The notes beneath the pieces were generated by a model. It did not search any database and was not told the DNA's origin. It saw only the letters and a program-made list of their open reading frames with translations. Shown here piece by piece: positions 17,877 through 26,482 of a DNA stretch of 64,000 nt. The stretch comes from Pseudoroseomonas aestuarii (GTDB lineage: Bacteria > Pseudomonadota > Alphaproteobacteria > Acetobacterales > Acetobacteraceae). The number at the start of each line of letters is the position of its first letter. Within the stretch, counting starts at the first letter, position 1. A program made the position numbers and the translations under genes. The DNA lies in the NCBI RefSeq assembly GCF_042651065.1, contig NZ_JBHSCH010000004.1, positions 124,001-188,000 of the forward strand, written 5' to 3'.

Positions 17877-20162
17877 ATGAACGATCTGCGCCAGGAGCTG
17901 CTGGCCGCCTTCGCCATCGAGCATCAGGAGCACCTGCAGGCGATCCGCGCCGCCCTGGCCGAGGCCGAGGCCGGCCGGCCCTTCGATCTGCGCGACATCT
18001 TCCGCCGCGCCCACAGCCTCAAGGGCGCCGCCCGTGCGGTCGACCTGCCGGCGGTGGAGGAGCTGTCGCACCGGCTGGAAGCCGTGTTCATGCGGGTGGG
18101 GGAGGGGGCGCTGTCGCTGGGCCCGGCCAGCATCGGCACGGTGCAGCTTGGTCTGGACGCCATCGAGGGCTATGTGGCGGCGCTGGGGAGCGACCCGGAC
18201 CCGGCCCTGCCCATCGCCGCGCTGGAGGCGCTCGACGGCCTGCTCGGCGGCTCGCGCCCGCTGGCACAAGCTGCCGGCGCTTCTCCCGCTGCGGCCCTTC
18301 CCGCCACGCCGCCGCCGGCCGTGGCGCCCGCTGCCACCGCACCGCAGGCGGCCGAGGCTGCTCCGCCCGCCCCTCCGGCGGCAGCCGAGCCGGCCGGCGG
18401 CGGGGTGGAGTACCTTCGTGTCCGGGCGGAGCAGCTGGAGGAGCTTGCCGGCGCGGTGCATGCCCTGTCCGACACCCTGTCGCGGCAGGCGGAGGTCGAT
18501 GCCGTCCTGCGCGCCCTGGAGGCCGACATGCGCGGCCTGCGCCGGGAATGGGACCGGCTGGGCCGTGGCATGGCCCAGGCCCCCCGGGGGGAGGGCAGCG
18601 CGACGCGGCTGCAGGATTTCAGCCATGGCCTGTTGGCGATGTTCCGCCAGCTCGGCCATCTGGCGCGGCAGCAGCGCGCGGTCGCCTGGGCCACCGATGC
18701 CGCCGCGGCGCAGCTCCGCGCGCGCGTGGAGCGCATCGCCCTCGTGCCGGCCGAGGCGGTGCTCGGCTCGCTGGCCCGCATGACGCGCGACCTGGTGCGC
18801 GAAGCCGGCGGCAATGCCGCGGTGCGGATGGAAGGGCTGGAGCTGGAGGCCGACCGCCGCGTGCTGCAGACGCTGAAGGACCCGGTGACGCACCTGCTGC
18901 GCAACGCCGTGAGCCACGGGCTCGAGAGTGCTGCGGAGCGCGCCCGCCAGGGCAAGCCGCCGCAGGCCGAGATCGGGCTGCGGCTGGTGGCGCGGGGCGG
19001 GCTGCTGTCGCTGACCGTGTTCGACGACGGGCGCGGTCCTGACCTGGCGCGGATCGAGGCCGAGGCGGTGCGGCGCGGCCTGCTGCCGCCGCGCCCCGCC
19101 GATACCCCCCCGCCGCCCGGCGAGCACCTGCTCTCCCTGGTGTTCGAGCCCGGCTTCTCCACCACCGAGACGGCCGACCGCCTCTCCGGCCGCGGCATCG
19201 GCATGTCGGTGGTGGCCGAGGCGGCGCGGCGGCTGCGCGGCACCGCGGCGCTGCGCCAGCGCCGTCCCTGGGGGGCGGAGGTGGAGATCGTGGTGCCCTT
19301 CTCCGCCGCCCGGCAGCCGCTGCTGCTGGTGGAGGTGGGGGGCGAGGCCTATGGCCTGCCCACCCGCGGCGTGGAGCGGCTGCTGCGCCTGCCTGCCGCC
19401 GCCATCGAAAGTGTCGAGGCGCAGCCGGTGACGCGCATCGAAATCGAGGGACGCGACGTTATTGCCCCCGTGATTGCTCTGCCGACCCTTCTCGGCCGGC
19501 CTGCCTCCGCGATTCCCGTGGAGGCCGGGCATGTCAGCCTTGTGCTGCTGCGCAGCGGCGAGCGCCGCTGCGCGCTGGCGGTCGACATGCTGAGCGATGT
19601 CCGCACCCTGACGGTGGAGGCGCTCGATGCCCCGGCGTCCGAGGTGGACCTGGTGGCCGGGGTGGCGATGCAGGAGGGGGAGCGCTTGGCCCTGGTGCTG
19701 AGCCCGGAAGGGCTGGTGAGCCGCTGGCTGCGCGACGAGGGCCGCCTGGCCTCGGCCGGGCTGGGCCTGGTGCCGGCGCCGCAGCTGCGGGCCGCGGCGA
19801 CGATCCTGGTGGTGGACGATTCGATCACCACCCGGACGCTGGAGAAGAGCATCCTGGAAGCGCAGGGCTTCCGCGTGCTGCTCAGCGTCGACGGGCTGGA
19901 TGCGCTGAACCTGCTGCGCAGCGGCGAGGTGGCCGTCGATCTGGTGGTGGCGGATGTGGAGATGCCCCGGCTGGACGGCTTCGGCCTGCTGCAGGCCATG
20001 AAGAACGATCCGCGCCTGGCGCCGGTGCCGGTGATCCTGATGACCTCCCGCGCCAGCGCGGAGGATGTGCGGCGCGGCCTCGACCTCGGCGCCGGCGCCT
20101 ACATCACCAAGCAGAAGTTCGACCAGCGTGAATTGCTGGCGACGATCAGCCAGATGCTCTGA
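17877..20162 (+). CDS. CheA hybrid histidine kinase with C-terminal receiver (WspE/CheA3-like)
   Basis: The central kinase, 761 residues. Hpt domain at the N terminus with phospho-His46 in FRRAHSLKGAARAV, a Pro/Ala-rich linker (about 130-175), dimerisation region, HATPase with N box LLRNAVSHGLE, G boxes DDGRGPD and GRGIGMSVV and F-box-like FEPGFSTTE, a CheW-like regulatory domain (about 470-625), and a receiver (about 640-760) with phospho-acceptor Asp693 (VVADVEMP). The REC fusion is found in WspE, FrzE and CheA3-type kinases. The internal receiver probably acts as a sink or a relay point. A 94-bp gap separates it from the receptor gene, the largest inside the cluster. The CheB gene follows two bases after its stop. 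Confidence 0.92.
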   Translation: MNDLRQELLAAFAIEHQEHLQAIRAALAEAEAGRPFDLRDIFRRAHSLKGAARAVDLPAVEELSHRLEAVFMRVGEGALSLGPASIGTVQLGLDAIEGYVAALGSDPDPALPIAALEALDGLLGGSRPLAQAAGASPAAALPATPPPAVAPAATAPQAAEAAPPAPPAAAEPAGGGVEYLRVRAEQLEELAGAVHALSDTLSRQAEVDAVLRALEADMRGLRREWDRLGRGMAQAPRGEGSATRLQDFSHGLLAMFRQLGHLARQQRAVAWATDAAAAQLRARVERIALVPAEAVLGSLARMTRDLVREAGGNAAVRMEGLELEADRRVLQTLKDPVTHLLRNAVSHGLESAAERARQGKPPQAEIGLRLVARGGLLSLTVFDDGRGPDLARIEAEAVRRGLLPPRPADTPPPPGEHLLSLVFEPGFSTTETADRLSGRGIGMSVVAEAARRLRGTAALRQRRPWGAEVEIVVPFSAARQPLLLVEVGGEAYGLPTRGVERLLRLPAAAIESVEAQPVTRIEIEGRDVIAPVIALPTLLGRPASAIPVEAGHVSLVLLRSGERRCALAVDMLSDVRTLTVEALDAPASEVDLVAGVAMQEGERLALVLSPEGLVSRWLRDEGRLASAGLGLVPAPQLRAAATILVVDDSITTRTLEKSILEAQGFRVLLSVDGLDALNLLRSGEVAVDLVVADVEMPRLDGFGLLQAMKNDPRLAPVPVILMTSRASAEDVRRGLDLGAGAYITKQKFDQRELLATISQML

Positions 20163-20164
20163 CC

Positions 20165-21223
20165 ATGTCCTCCCAGCCTGTGCGCGTCATGATCGTCGAG
20201 GATTCGCTGGTGGTGCGCCGGCTCCTCAACCACATCATCTCGCGCGACCCGCGCCTGACCGTTGTCGCCGCCGTCGCCTCGGCCGAGGAGGCTCTGCAGG
20301 AGCTGCCGCGCGTCCGGCCCGACGTGATCTCCATGGATATCCGCCTGCCCGGCATGGACGGGCTGGAGGCGACGCGGCGGATCATGGCGGAGCAGCCCAC
20401 CCCCATCGTCGTCATCGCCGACAGCGTGGAGGACAGCTCGCTGCGCATCTCGATGAACGCGCTGCGTGCCGGCGCGCTCTCGGTGGTGGAGAAGCCGGTC
20501 GGCATGGAGACCGGCGGGCATGAGCGGGTGTCGGAGACGATCTGCACGCAGCTCTACATCATGAGCGAGGTGCCGGTGATCCGGCGGCGGATGATGGCGG
20601 GCTTCCGCGCCGCCCCGCCCGCCGCGCCGCGCGCGGAGCCGGCGGCGCGGCAGCCGGCGGCGCTGCTCGGCATCGCCGCCTCCACCGGCGGCCCGCCGGC
20701 CCTGGCCCAGGTGCTTGGTGCGCTGAGCGCCGATTTCCCGCTGCCCGTGCTGCTGGTGCAGCACATGGGGGCCGCCTTCATGGAGGGCTTCGCCAAGTGG
20801 CTGGGCGGGGTGGTGCCGCTGCCGGTGGCCCTGGCGCGGGATGGCGAGACGCCGCGCCCGGGCCATGTCTACGTCGCGCCCGGCGACTGCCACCTGATGC
20901 TGGCGCCGCAGGGCTACCTGCGCGTGACGAAGGACCGGCCGGTGGCCAGCCAGCGCCCGGCGGCGACGCTGCTGTTCCGTTCCATGGCTGAGACGCTGGG
21001 GCCGCGCGGCCTCGGCGTGCTGCTCACCGGCATGGGGGAGGATGGCGCGGCGGGGCTGGTGCACATGCGCCAGGAGGGCGCCTTCACCATCACCGAGCAT
21101 GAGAGCACGGCCGTGGTCTATGGCATGCCGGCGGCGGCGGTGCGGATGGGCGGCTCCAGCATCAGCCTGCCGCTGCCGCTGATCGGCCCCCGCCTGCAGC
21201 AGCTCGCCCGGGCATCGCTCTGA
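20165..21223 (+). CDS. cheB: CheB protein-glutamate methylesterase (WspF-like)
   Basis: Removes methyl groups from the receptor when phosphorylated, 352 residues. Receiver at 5-120 with phospho-acceptor Asp58 (VISMDIRLPGMDG) and Lys110 (VEKP), a linker, and the methylesterase domain with catalytic Ser173 (AASTGGPP), His200 (LLVQHM) and Asp293 (TGMGEDGA). All three match the CheB triad. In the receiver the conserved Thr/Ser after strand 4 is replaced (VVIADSVED). Its stop shares a base with the next start (TGATG). Confidence 0.92.
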   Translation: MSSQPVRVMIVEDSLVVRRLLNHIISRDPRLTVVAAVASAEEALQELPRVRPDVISMDIRLPGMDGLEATRRIMAEQPTPIVVIADSVEDSSLRISMNALRAGALSVVEKPVGMETGGHERVSETICTQLYIMSEVPVIRRRMMAGFRAAPPAAPRAEPAARQPAALLGIAASTGGPPALAQVLGALSADFPLPVLLVQHMGAAFMEGFAKWLGGVVPLPVALARDGETPRPGHVYVAPGDCHLMLAPQGYLRVTKDRPVASQRPAATLLFRSMAETLGPRGLGVLLTGMGEDGAAGLVHMRQEGAFTITEHESTAVVYGMPAAAVRMGGSSISLPLPLIGPRLQQLARASL

Positions 21224-22959
21224 TGCCCGCCCAGCCCGTTCCTCCCGGCACGCCCATCCTGCTGGTCGAGGATTCCGAGACCCAGGCCCTGCAGATGCGC
21301 CGGCTGCTGGAAAGCCAGGGCTTCGCCGTGTGCCGCACCGCCACGGCGGAGCTGGCGCTGGAGGCGCTGAACGAGGCGCTGCCCGCCCTGGTGATCGCCG
21401 ATTACCACCTGCCCGGCATGAATGGCGACGAGCTGGCCCGGCAGATCCGGCTGAACAGCCGCACCCGTGCCATTCCCGTGCTGATGCTGACCGAGGCGCG
21501 CGAGGGCGACCTGGAGCGCCAGGGCCTGGAAAGCGGCGCCGATGCCTATGTGCCGAAATCGGCCGACCAGGACCTGCTGCTGCTGCGCATCAAGGCGCTG
21601 CTGCGCCGCCGCGCCGTCGCCGGGCCGGCGGGGAGCGGGCAGGGCGTGGCGGCGTTTCGCCGGGCGCGGATGCTGCTGGTGGACGACAGCGTCACCTACC
21701 GCACCTACCTTGCCGGATTGCTGAGCCGCGACGGCTACATGGTGGAGGCCGTGGCCAATGCCGAGGCGGCGCTGGAGGCGGCGGCCGCGGCACCGCAGAG
21801 CTGGGATTGCGTGGTGCTGAACGCCTTCAGCAACAGCTTCGACGGCGTCACCCTCTGCGCCCGGCTGAACGCGCTGCGCGCCGCCGCCTCCGGCAATGCG
21901 GGGGACGGGGCGGGCTTCCAGATCGTCGCGCTCGGCAGCGACAACCCGGCCGAGCGCGAGACCCTGGCGCATGTCTTCGAGGCGGGGGCGGACGACCTGA
22001 TCCCGGCCATGGCCGAGGCCAAGGTGATGAGCGTGCGCATCCGCGCCGCGCTGCGCCGGAAGCTGCTGCAGGACGAGGACCGGCGCAGCGCCGCCGAGCT
22101 GCGCGACCGGGAGCTGGCCATGGAGCGTGCCCAGGCCGAGGCCGCCGCCGCCCAGGCCAAGGCCGCCCTGGCCGAGGCGCTGGCCCGCGCCAATGGCGAG
22201 CTGGAGGACGCCAACCGCCAGCTGCGCGAGACCCAGACCAAGCTGGTGCAGGCCGCCAAGATGGCCTCGCTGGGCGAGCTGGTGGCCGGCATCGCGCACG
22301 AGATCAACAACCCGCTGGCCTTCATCATCGCGCACCAGGGGACGGTGGACCGGCTGCTGGGGCAGATCCAAGCCGGGCTGGGCGAGGATTCGGCGGCGCA
22401 TCCGCTGGTCGCCCGCTGCCGCGACCGCTCCCGCTCCATGGCGCTGGGGCTGGGGCGGATCCAGGACCTGGTGCTGAAGCTGCGCAAGTTCTCCCGCCAG
22501 GACGACGCCTTCCAGCGCGTCAACGTGCCGGATGCGCTGGACACGGTGCTGGCGCTGCTGGCGCACAAGCTCGGCGACCGCATCGCCGTGGAGCGCCATT
22601 ACGGGGCGGTGCCGGAGCTGCGCTGCTCGCCCGCCCTGCTGAACCAGGTGGTGATGAACATCGTCAGCAACGCCGCCGATGCCATCCCCGAGCGTGGCCA
22701 TATTCGCATCGCCACCTCGAACGACGAGAAGATGTATCGTATAGCCGTGACCGACAGCGGCCCGGGTGTGCCGGACGCGCTGCGCGAGCGAATCTTCGAG
22801 CCCTTCTTCACCACCAAGCCGGTGGGGTCCGGCACGGGGCTGGGGCTGGCCATCGCCTACAACGTCATCCAGGCGCATGATGGCAGCATCTCGGTCGAGA
22901 ACGAACCGTCGGGCGGCGCGACCTTCACGGTCAGCGTGCCGATGAAAGCAGGGCGCTGA
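21223..22959 (+). CDS. Receiver-pseudoreceiver-histidine kinase (CheS3-like output kinase)
   Basis: 578 residues. REC1 (about 11-128) has the full set: Asp pair EDS, phospho-acceptor Asp60 (VIADYHLPGMNG), Thr90 and Lys112. REC2 (about 147-280) keeps VDDS but has Asn200 (VVLNAFSN) where the phospho-Asp belongs, and lacks the conserved Lys (LIPAM). It cannot be phosphorylated in the normal way. A coiled coil (283-345) leads to HisKA with His359 (GIAHEINNP) and an HATPase (NIVSNAADAIPERG, DSGPGVP, FEPFFTTKPVGSGTGLGLAI). No membrane segment. A kinase with two N-terminal receivers next to a REC-fused CheA recalls CheS3 of the Rhodospirillum centenum Che3 cyst pathway (from memory). CheA would phosphorylate REC1 and thereby set kinase activity. 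Confidence 0.88.
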   Translation: MPAQPVPPGTPILLVEDSETQALQMRRLLESQGFAVCRTATAELALEALNEALPALVIADYHLPGMNGDELARQIRLNSRTRAIPVLMLTEAREGDLERQGLESGADAYVPKSADQDLLLLRIKALLRRRAVAGPAGSGQGVAAFRRARMLLVDDSVTYRTYLAGLLSRDGYMVEAVANAEAALEAAAAAPQSWDCVVLNAFSNSFDGVTLCARLNALRAAASGNAGDGAGFQIVALGSDNPAERETLAHVFEAGADDLIPAMAEAKVMSVRIRAALRRKLLQDEDRRSAAELRDRELAMERAQAEAAAAQAKAALAEALARANGELEDANRQLRETQTKLVQAAKMASLGELVAGIAHEINNPLAFIIAHQGTVDRLLGQIQAGLGEDSAAHPLVARCRDRSRSMALGLGRIQDLVLKLRKFSRQDDAFQRVNVPDALDTVLALLAHKLGDRIAVERHYGAVPELRCSPALLNQVVMNIVSNAADAIPERGHIRIATSNDEKMYRIAVTDSGPGVPDALRERIFEPFFTTKPVGSGTGLGLAIAYNVIQAHDGSISVENEPSGGATFTVSVPMKAGR

Positions 22960-22961
22960 GC

Positions 22962-24851
22962 GTGCAAGCGATGCATCTGGACACCCCCGCCACCCTGCTG
23001 CTTGTCGATGACGAGCCGGAGATCCTCGTCGCCCTGGCCGACCTGTTCGAGGACGAGTTCCGCGTGCTGACCGCCCCCTCCGGGCCGCACGGGCTGGAGA
23101 TCCTGGCGGCGGAGCCGGATGTGCATGTCATCATCTCCGACCAGCGCATGCCGGAGATGACGGGCGACGCCTTTCTCGGGCGCGCGCGGCAGGTCAGCCA
23201 GGCCGAGGCGCTGCTGCTGACCGGCTATGCCGACCTCGAGGCGGTGATCAATGCGCTGAACCATGGCCGCATCGCCGGATACGCGCCGAAGCCGTGGGAG
23301 CCGGCGGCGCTGCTGAGCATGGTGCGCAACGCCGCCGAGCGCTTCCGCCTCGGCCGCAGCCTGGAGACGGAGCAGGCGCTGCTGCAGGGCCTGCTGGAAT
23401 CCTCCGCCGACGCTCTCAGCTTCAAGGATGCGCAGGGCCGTTTCGTGCGCCTGAACGCGGCCAAGGCGGCCGCGCTCGCCCGCCCGCTGGAGGCATGCCT
23501 GCACCACGAGGAAGCGGCGATGCTGGACCGCCCCGCCGCCGCCGCGGCGCTGCGCCGGGCGGATGCGGAGGCGATGGCCCGGCGCCGCCCCGTGGAGGTG
23601 GTGGAGCAGCGGCAGGAAGCCGGCGCGCCGCCGCGCTGGGTGCGGATCAGCCGCATCCCGATCCTCGGCCGCGACGGGCAGCCGACGCACCTGGCCACGG
23701 TCGAGCACGACATGACCGAGCAGCGGGCCCTGGAGGAGCGGCTGCACCAGGCCGAGAAGATGCAGGCGCTCGGCACCATGGCCGGAGGCATCGCGCACGA
23801 CTTCAACAACCTGCTGACCGCGATCCTGGGCAGCCTGGAGCTGCTGCTGCACAGCGGCATGGCGCAGCCGCGGCAGGAGAGGCTGGTGAAGAACGCCATC
23901 CTGGCGGCCGAGCGCGGCTCCACCCTGACGCAGCGCCTGCTGAGCTTCAGCCGCAAGCGCGACCTGCAGCTGCGCGCCTCGGACGTGAACCGGCTGGTGA
24001 CCGATGTGGAGGACCTGCTGCTGCGCAGCCTGGGCGATGCCATCACCCTGCACCGGCAGCTCGCCGATGCGCTGTGGCCCGCCATGGTGGACCCCGAGCA
24101 GTTCGGCCTGGCTCTGCTGAACCTCTGCATCAACAGCCGCGACGCCATGCCGGAGGGCGGCAGCATCACGCTCCGCACCCGCAACGTATCGGTGGGGGAG
24201 GAGGAGGTCGGCGACCTCGCCGGCGGCGACTATGTCGCCATCGCCGTCTCCGACACCGGCAGCGGCATGCCGCCGGAGGTGATGGCGCAGGCCTTCGAGC
24301 CGTTCTTCACCACCAAGGAAGTGGGGAAGGGGACGGGGCTTGGCCTCTCGATGGTCTATGGGCTGACGCGCCAGTCCGGCGGCACCACCGTCATCACCAG
24401 CGTGCCGGGCGAGGGCACCACGGTGGAGCTGTTCCTGCCGCGGGCGCTGCGGCCGGCCGAGGCGCAGGCCAGCCAGGATGGCGTGCCGCAACCCGCCGCG
24501 CACCCCGTGACGGTGCTGGTGGTGGATGACGACCCGGCGGTGCGCCGCGTCACCGCCACCTTCCTCGCCGATCTCGGCCACCGGGTGGTGGAGGTGCCGG
24601 ATGGCGAGGCCGCCCTGCGCAGCCTGCGCGACAACCCCGGCATCGGGCTGATGGTCTCCGACCTGGTGATGCCGCGCATGAGCGGGGTGGAGCTGACCCG
24701 GAATGCCCGCAGCCTGCGCCCCGCCCTGCCGATCCTGCTGCTGACCGGCTATGCCGACCCCGCCCGCGTGCCCGAGGGCTACCCCGTGCTGCGCAAGCCC
24801 TTCCGCCGTGCCGACCTGGCGCATTGCGTGGCCGAGCTGCTGCAGGGCTGA
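22962..24851 (+). CDS. REC-PAS-histidine kinase-REC hybrid, last gene of the chemosensory operon
   Basis: 629 residues from a GTG start (AGGG upstream), two bases after the previous stop. N-terminal receiver (about 10-125) with Asp60 (VIISDQRMPEMTG) and Lys110 in APKPWEP; PAS-like domain (about 138-255, ending EHDMTEQRALEERL); HisKA with His279 (GGIAHDFNN); HATPase (NLCINSRDAMPEGG, DTGSGM, FEPFFTTKEVGKGTGLGLS); C-terminal receiver (about 505-625) with acceptor Asp in LMVSDLVMP and Lys in LRKPF. It can receive phosphate at either end and probably serves as the second output node. No DNA-binding, GGDEF or flagellar-motor output domain is present, so the final target lies elsewhere. Alternative: an independent kinase transcribed by read-through. 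Confidence 0.87.
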   Translation: MQAMHLDTPATLLLVDDEPEILVALADLFEDEFRVLTAPSGPHGLEILAAEPDVHVIISDQRMPEMTGDAFLGRARQVSQAEALLLTGYADLEAVINALNHGRIAGYAPKPWEPAALLSMVRNAAERFRLGRSLETEQALLQGLLESSADALSFKDAQGRFVRLNAAKAAALARPLEACLHHEEAAMLDRPAAAAALRRADAEAMARRRPVEVVEQRQEAGAPPRWVRISRIPILGRDGQPTHLATVEHDMTEQRALEERLHQAEKMQALGTMAGGIAHDFNNLLTAILGSLELLLHSGMAQPRQERLVKNAILAAERGSTLTQRLLSFSRKRDLQLRASDVNRLVTDVEDLLLRSLGDAITLHRQLADALWPAMVDPEQFGLALLNLCINSRDAMPEGGSITLRTRNVSVGEEEVGDLAGGDYVAIAVSDTGSGMPPEVMAQAFEPFFTTKEVGKGTGLGLSMVYGLTRQSGGTTVITSVPGEGTTVELFLPRALRPAEAQASQDGVPQPAAHPVTVLVVDDDPAVRRVTATFLADLGHRVVEVPDGEAALRSLRDNPGIGLMVSDLVMPRMSGVELTRNARSLRPALPILLLTGYADPARVPEGYPVLRKPFRRADLAHCVAELLQG

Positions 24852-24869
24852 GCCGGCGGGGGAGCACCC

Positions 24870-26471
24870 CTACCTGCCGGTCCGGATCAGCGCCGCCGCC
24901 CGCTCCGCCACCATGATGACGGCGGGCTGGATGTTGGTGGAGGGCACCAGCGGCATCACCGAGGCATCGGCCACCCGCAGCCCCTCGATGCCACGCAGCC
25001 GGAGCTGCGGGTCGAGCACGGCGGCGTCGTCGCTCCCCATCCGGCAGGTGCCGCAGGGGTGGTAGACGGTGGTTCCGGCGGCGCGGATATGCGCCAGCAG
25101 CGTCTCCTCGTCATCCTGGCCCCGGGGCGGCGCGATCTCCTCCTCCACCAGCCCGGCGAAGGGCGCGGTGCGGCCGATGCGGCGGCCAAGCCTTGCCGCC
25201 TCCAGCATCACCCGCTGGTCGCCCGGCGCGGTGAGATAGTTGGCGAGGATGAGCGGCTTGTCCTCCGGCGCCGGGCTGCGCAGCCGGATTTCGCCGCGGC
25301 TGTCGGGGCGGCACTGGCCGAAATTGATCATCATCCCCGGCGTCTTCGGCAGCACGTAGCCCGTGCCGGCGAGGCTGAAGTTGATGAACTGGTACTGCAC
25401 CTCCGCCTCCTCGGCGCCCGGTGTCACGCGGGCGAAGGCGGTGGCCTCCGTGGCGCCCACCGCCAGCGGGCCGCTGCGCCGCAGCGCGTAGCCCAGCGCC
25501 GTCCAGCCCAGGCGCAGCGGGTTGGCCATGATCTCGTTCACCGTGCCGGCCGGGCGGGTGCGGAAGGCGAGGCGGGCGATCAGGTGGTCCTGGAGGTTCT
25601 TGCCCACGCCCGCGCTGTGCACCCGCGTCTCGATGCCGAAGGCGCCGAGCGCCGCGCCATCGCCGATGCCGGAGAGCATCAGCAGCTTCGGCGTGGCGAT
25701 GGCGCCGGCGGAGAGCACCACCTCGCGCGCCGCGTGGAATTCCACCTCGCCGGCCTCTCCCTCGCGCCGCGCCGCGACGCCGATGGCGCGGCCCTCGCGC
25801 AGCAGCACGCGCCGCACCTCGATGCCGGTCAGCACGCGCAGGTTGGGCCGGCCGCGCGCGGGCTGCAGGAAGGCGCGCGCGGTGCTCATCCGCCGGCCGC
25901 CGCGCACGTTCATCTGGATCGGCATGACGCCGTCGAGCGGGCCGTCATTCATGTCGGCGTTGCGCGGCAGGCCGAGCGCGGCGCAGGCCTCGATGAAGGC
26001 GGCCGCGCCCTGGGAGAGCCGCCGCACCTGGCTGACCGGCAGCGGCCCGCCCTGGCCGCGCGTCTCGCCGGGCGGCCCCTGCCAGTCCTCCATGCGGCGA
26101 AAATAGGGGAGCACGTCCTCATAGGACCAGCCGCGTGCGCCCGCCTGCGCCCAGCGGTCGAAATCGTGCGGTGAGCCGCGCAGGAAGACCAGCCCGTTGA
26201 CCGAGCCGGAGCCGCCCAGCACGCGGCCGCGCGGCCAGTTGATGCTGCGGCCGTTCAGCTCCGCCTCCGGCTCGGTCGCGAACTTGCAGTCGTAGCGGCC
26301 GCTGGCGAAGAGGCGGGCATAGCCGGCCGGCACATGGATCCAGATGTCCCGGTCCTCCGGCCCCGCCTCCAGCAGCAGCACGCGGACCGAGGGGTCCTCC
26401 GAAAGCCGTGCCGCCAGCACGCATCCGGCGGAACCGCCGCCGACGATGATGTAGTCCGCAACCTCGTCCAC
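24870..26471 (-). CDS. GMC-family FAD-dependent alcohol/choline dehydrogenase
   Basis: A flavoenzyme of 533 residues. Rossmann FAD motif GGGSAG (11-16) with LLLEAGPED, the GMC signature segments RGRVLGGSGSVNGLVFLRG and VVLSAGAIATPKLLMLSGIG, and the C-terminal active-site block TVYHPCGTCRMG with catalytic His. The family oxidises primary alcohols such as choline, glucose or aryl alcohols to aldehydes. The GTG start at 26471 (GAGG upstream) fits the start of the FAD motif; a longer frame extends over the SDR gene. It is last in a minus-strand run with an SDR and a Liv importer, so it probably oxidises the imported compound. Confidence 0.88.
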   Translation of the reverse strand: MDEVADYIIVGGGSAGCVLAARLSEDPSVRVLLLEAGPEDRDIWIHVPAGYARLFASGRYDCKFATEPEAELNGRSINWPRGRVLGGSGSVNGLVFLRGSPHDFDRWAQAGARGWSYEDVLPYFRRMEDWQGPPGETRGQGGPLPVSQVRRLSQGAAAFIEACAALGLPRNADMNDGPLDGVMPIQMNVRGGRRMSTARAFLQPARGRPNLRVLTGIEVRRVLLREGRAIGVAARREGEAGEVEFHAAREVVLSAGAIATPKLLMLSGIGDGAALGAFGIETRVHSAGVGKNLQDHLIARLAFRTRPAGTVNEIMANPLRLGWTALGYALRRSGPLAVGATEATAFARVTPGAEEAEVQYQFINFSLAGTGYVLPKTPGMMINFGQCRPDSRGEIRLRSPAPEDKPLILANYLTAPGDQRVMLEAARLGRRIGRTAPFAGLVEEEIAPPRGQDDEETLLAHIRAAGTTVYHPCGTCRMGSDDAAVLDPQLRLRGIEGLRVADASVMPLVPSTNIQPAVIMVAERAAALIRTGR

Positions 26472-26482
26472 GCGCCTATCCC

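Noticed and set aside
13445..24851. A standard flagellar chemotaxis operon
   Set aside because: No CheY alone, CheZ/CheD, motor or flagellar genes; CheR has a TPR tail, CheA carries a receiver and there are two kinases at the end, which point to an alternative system.
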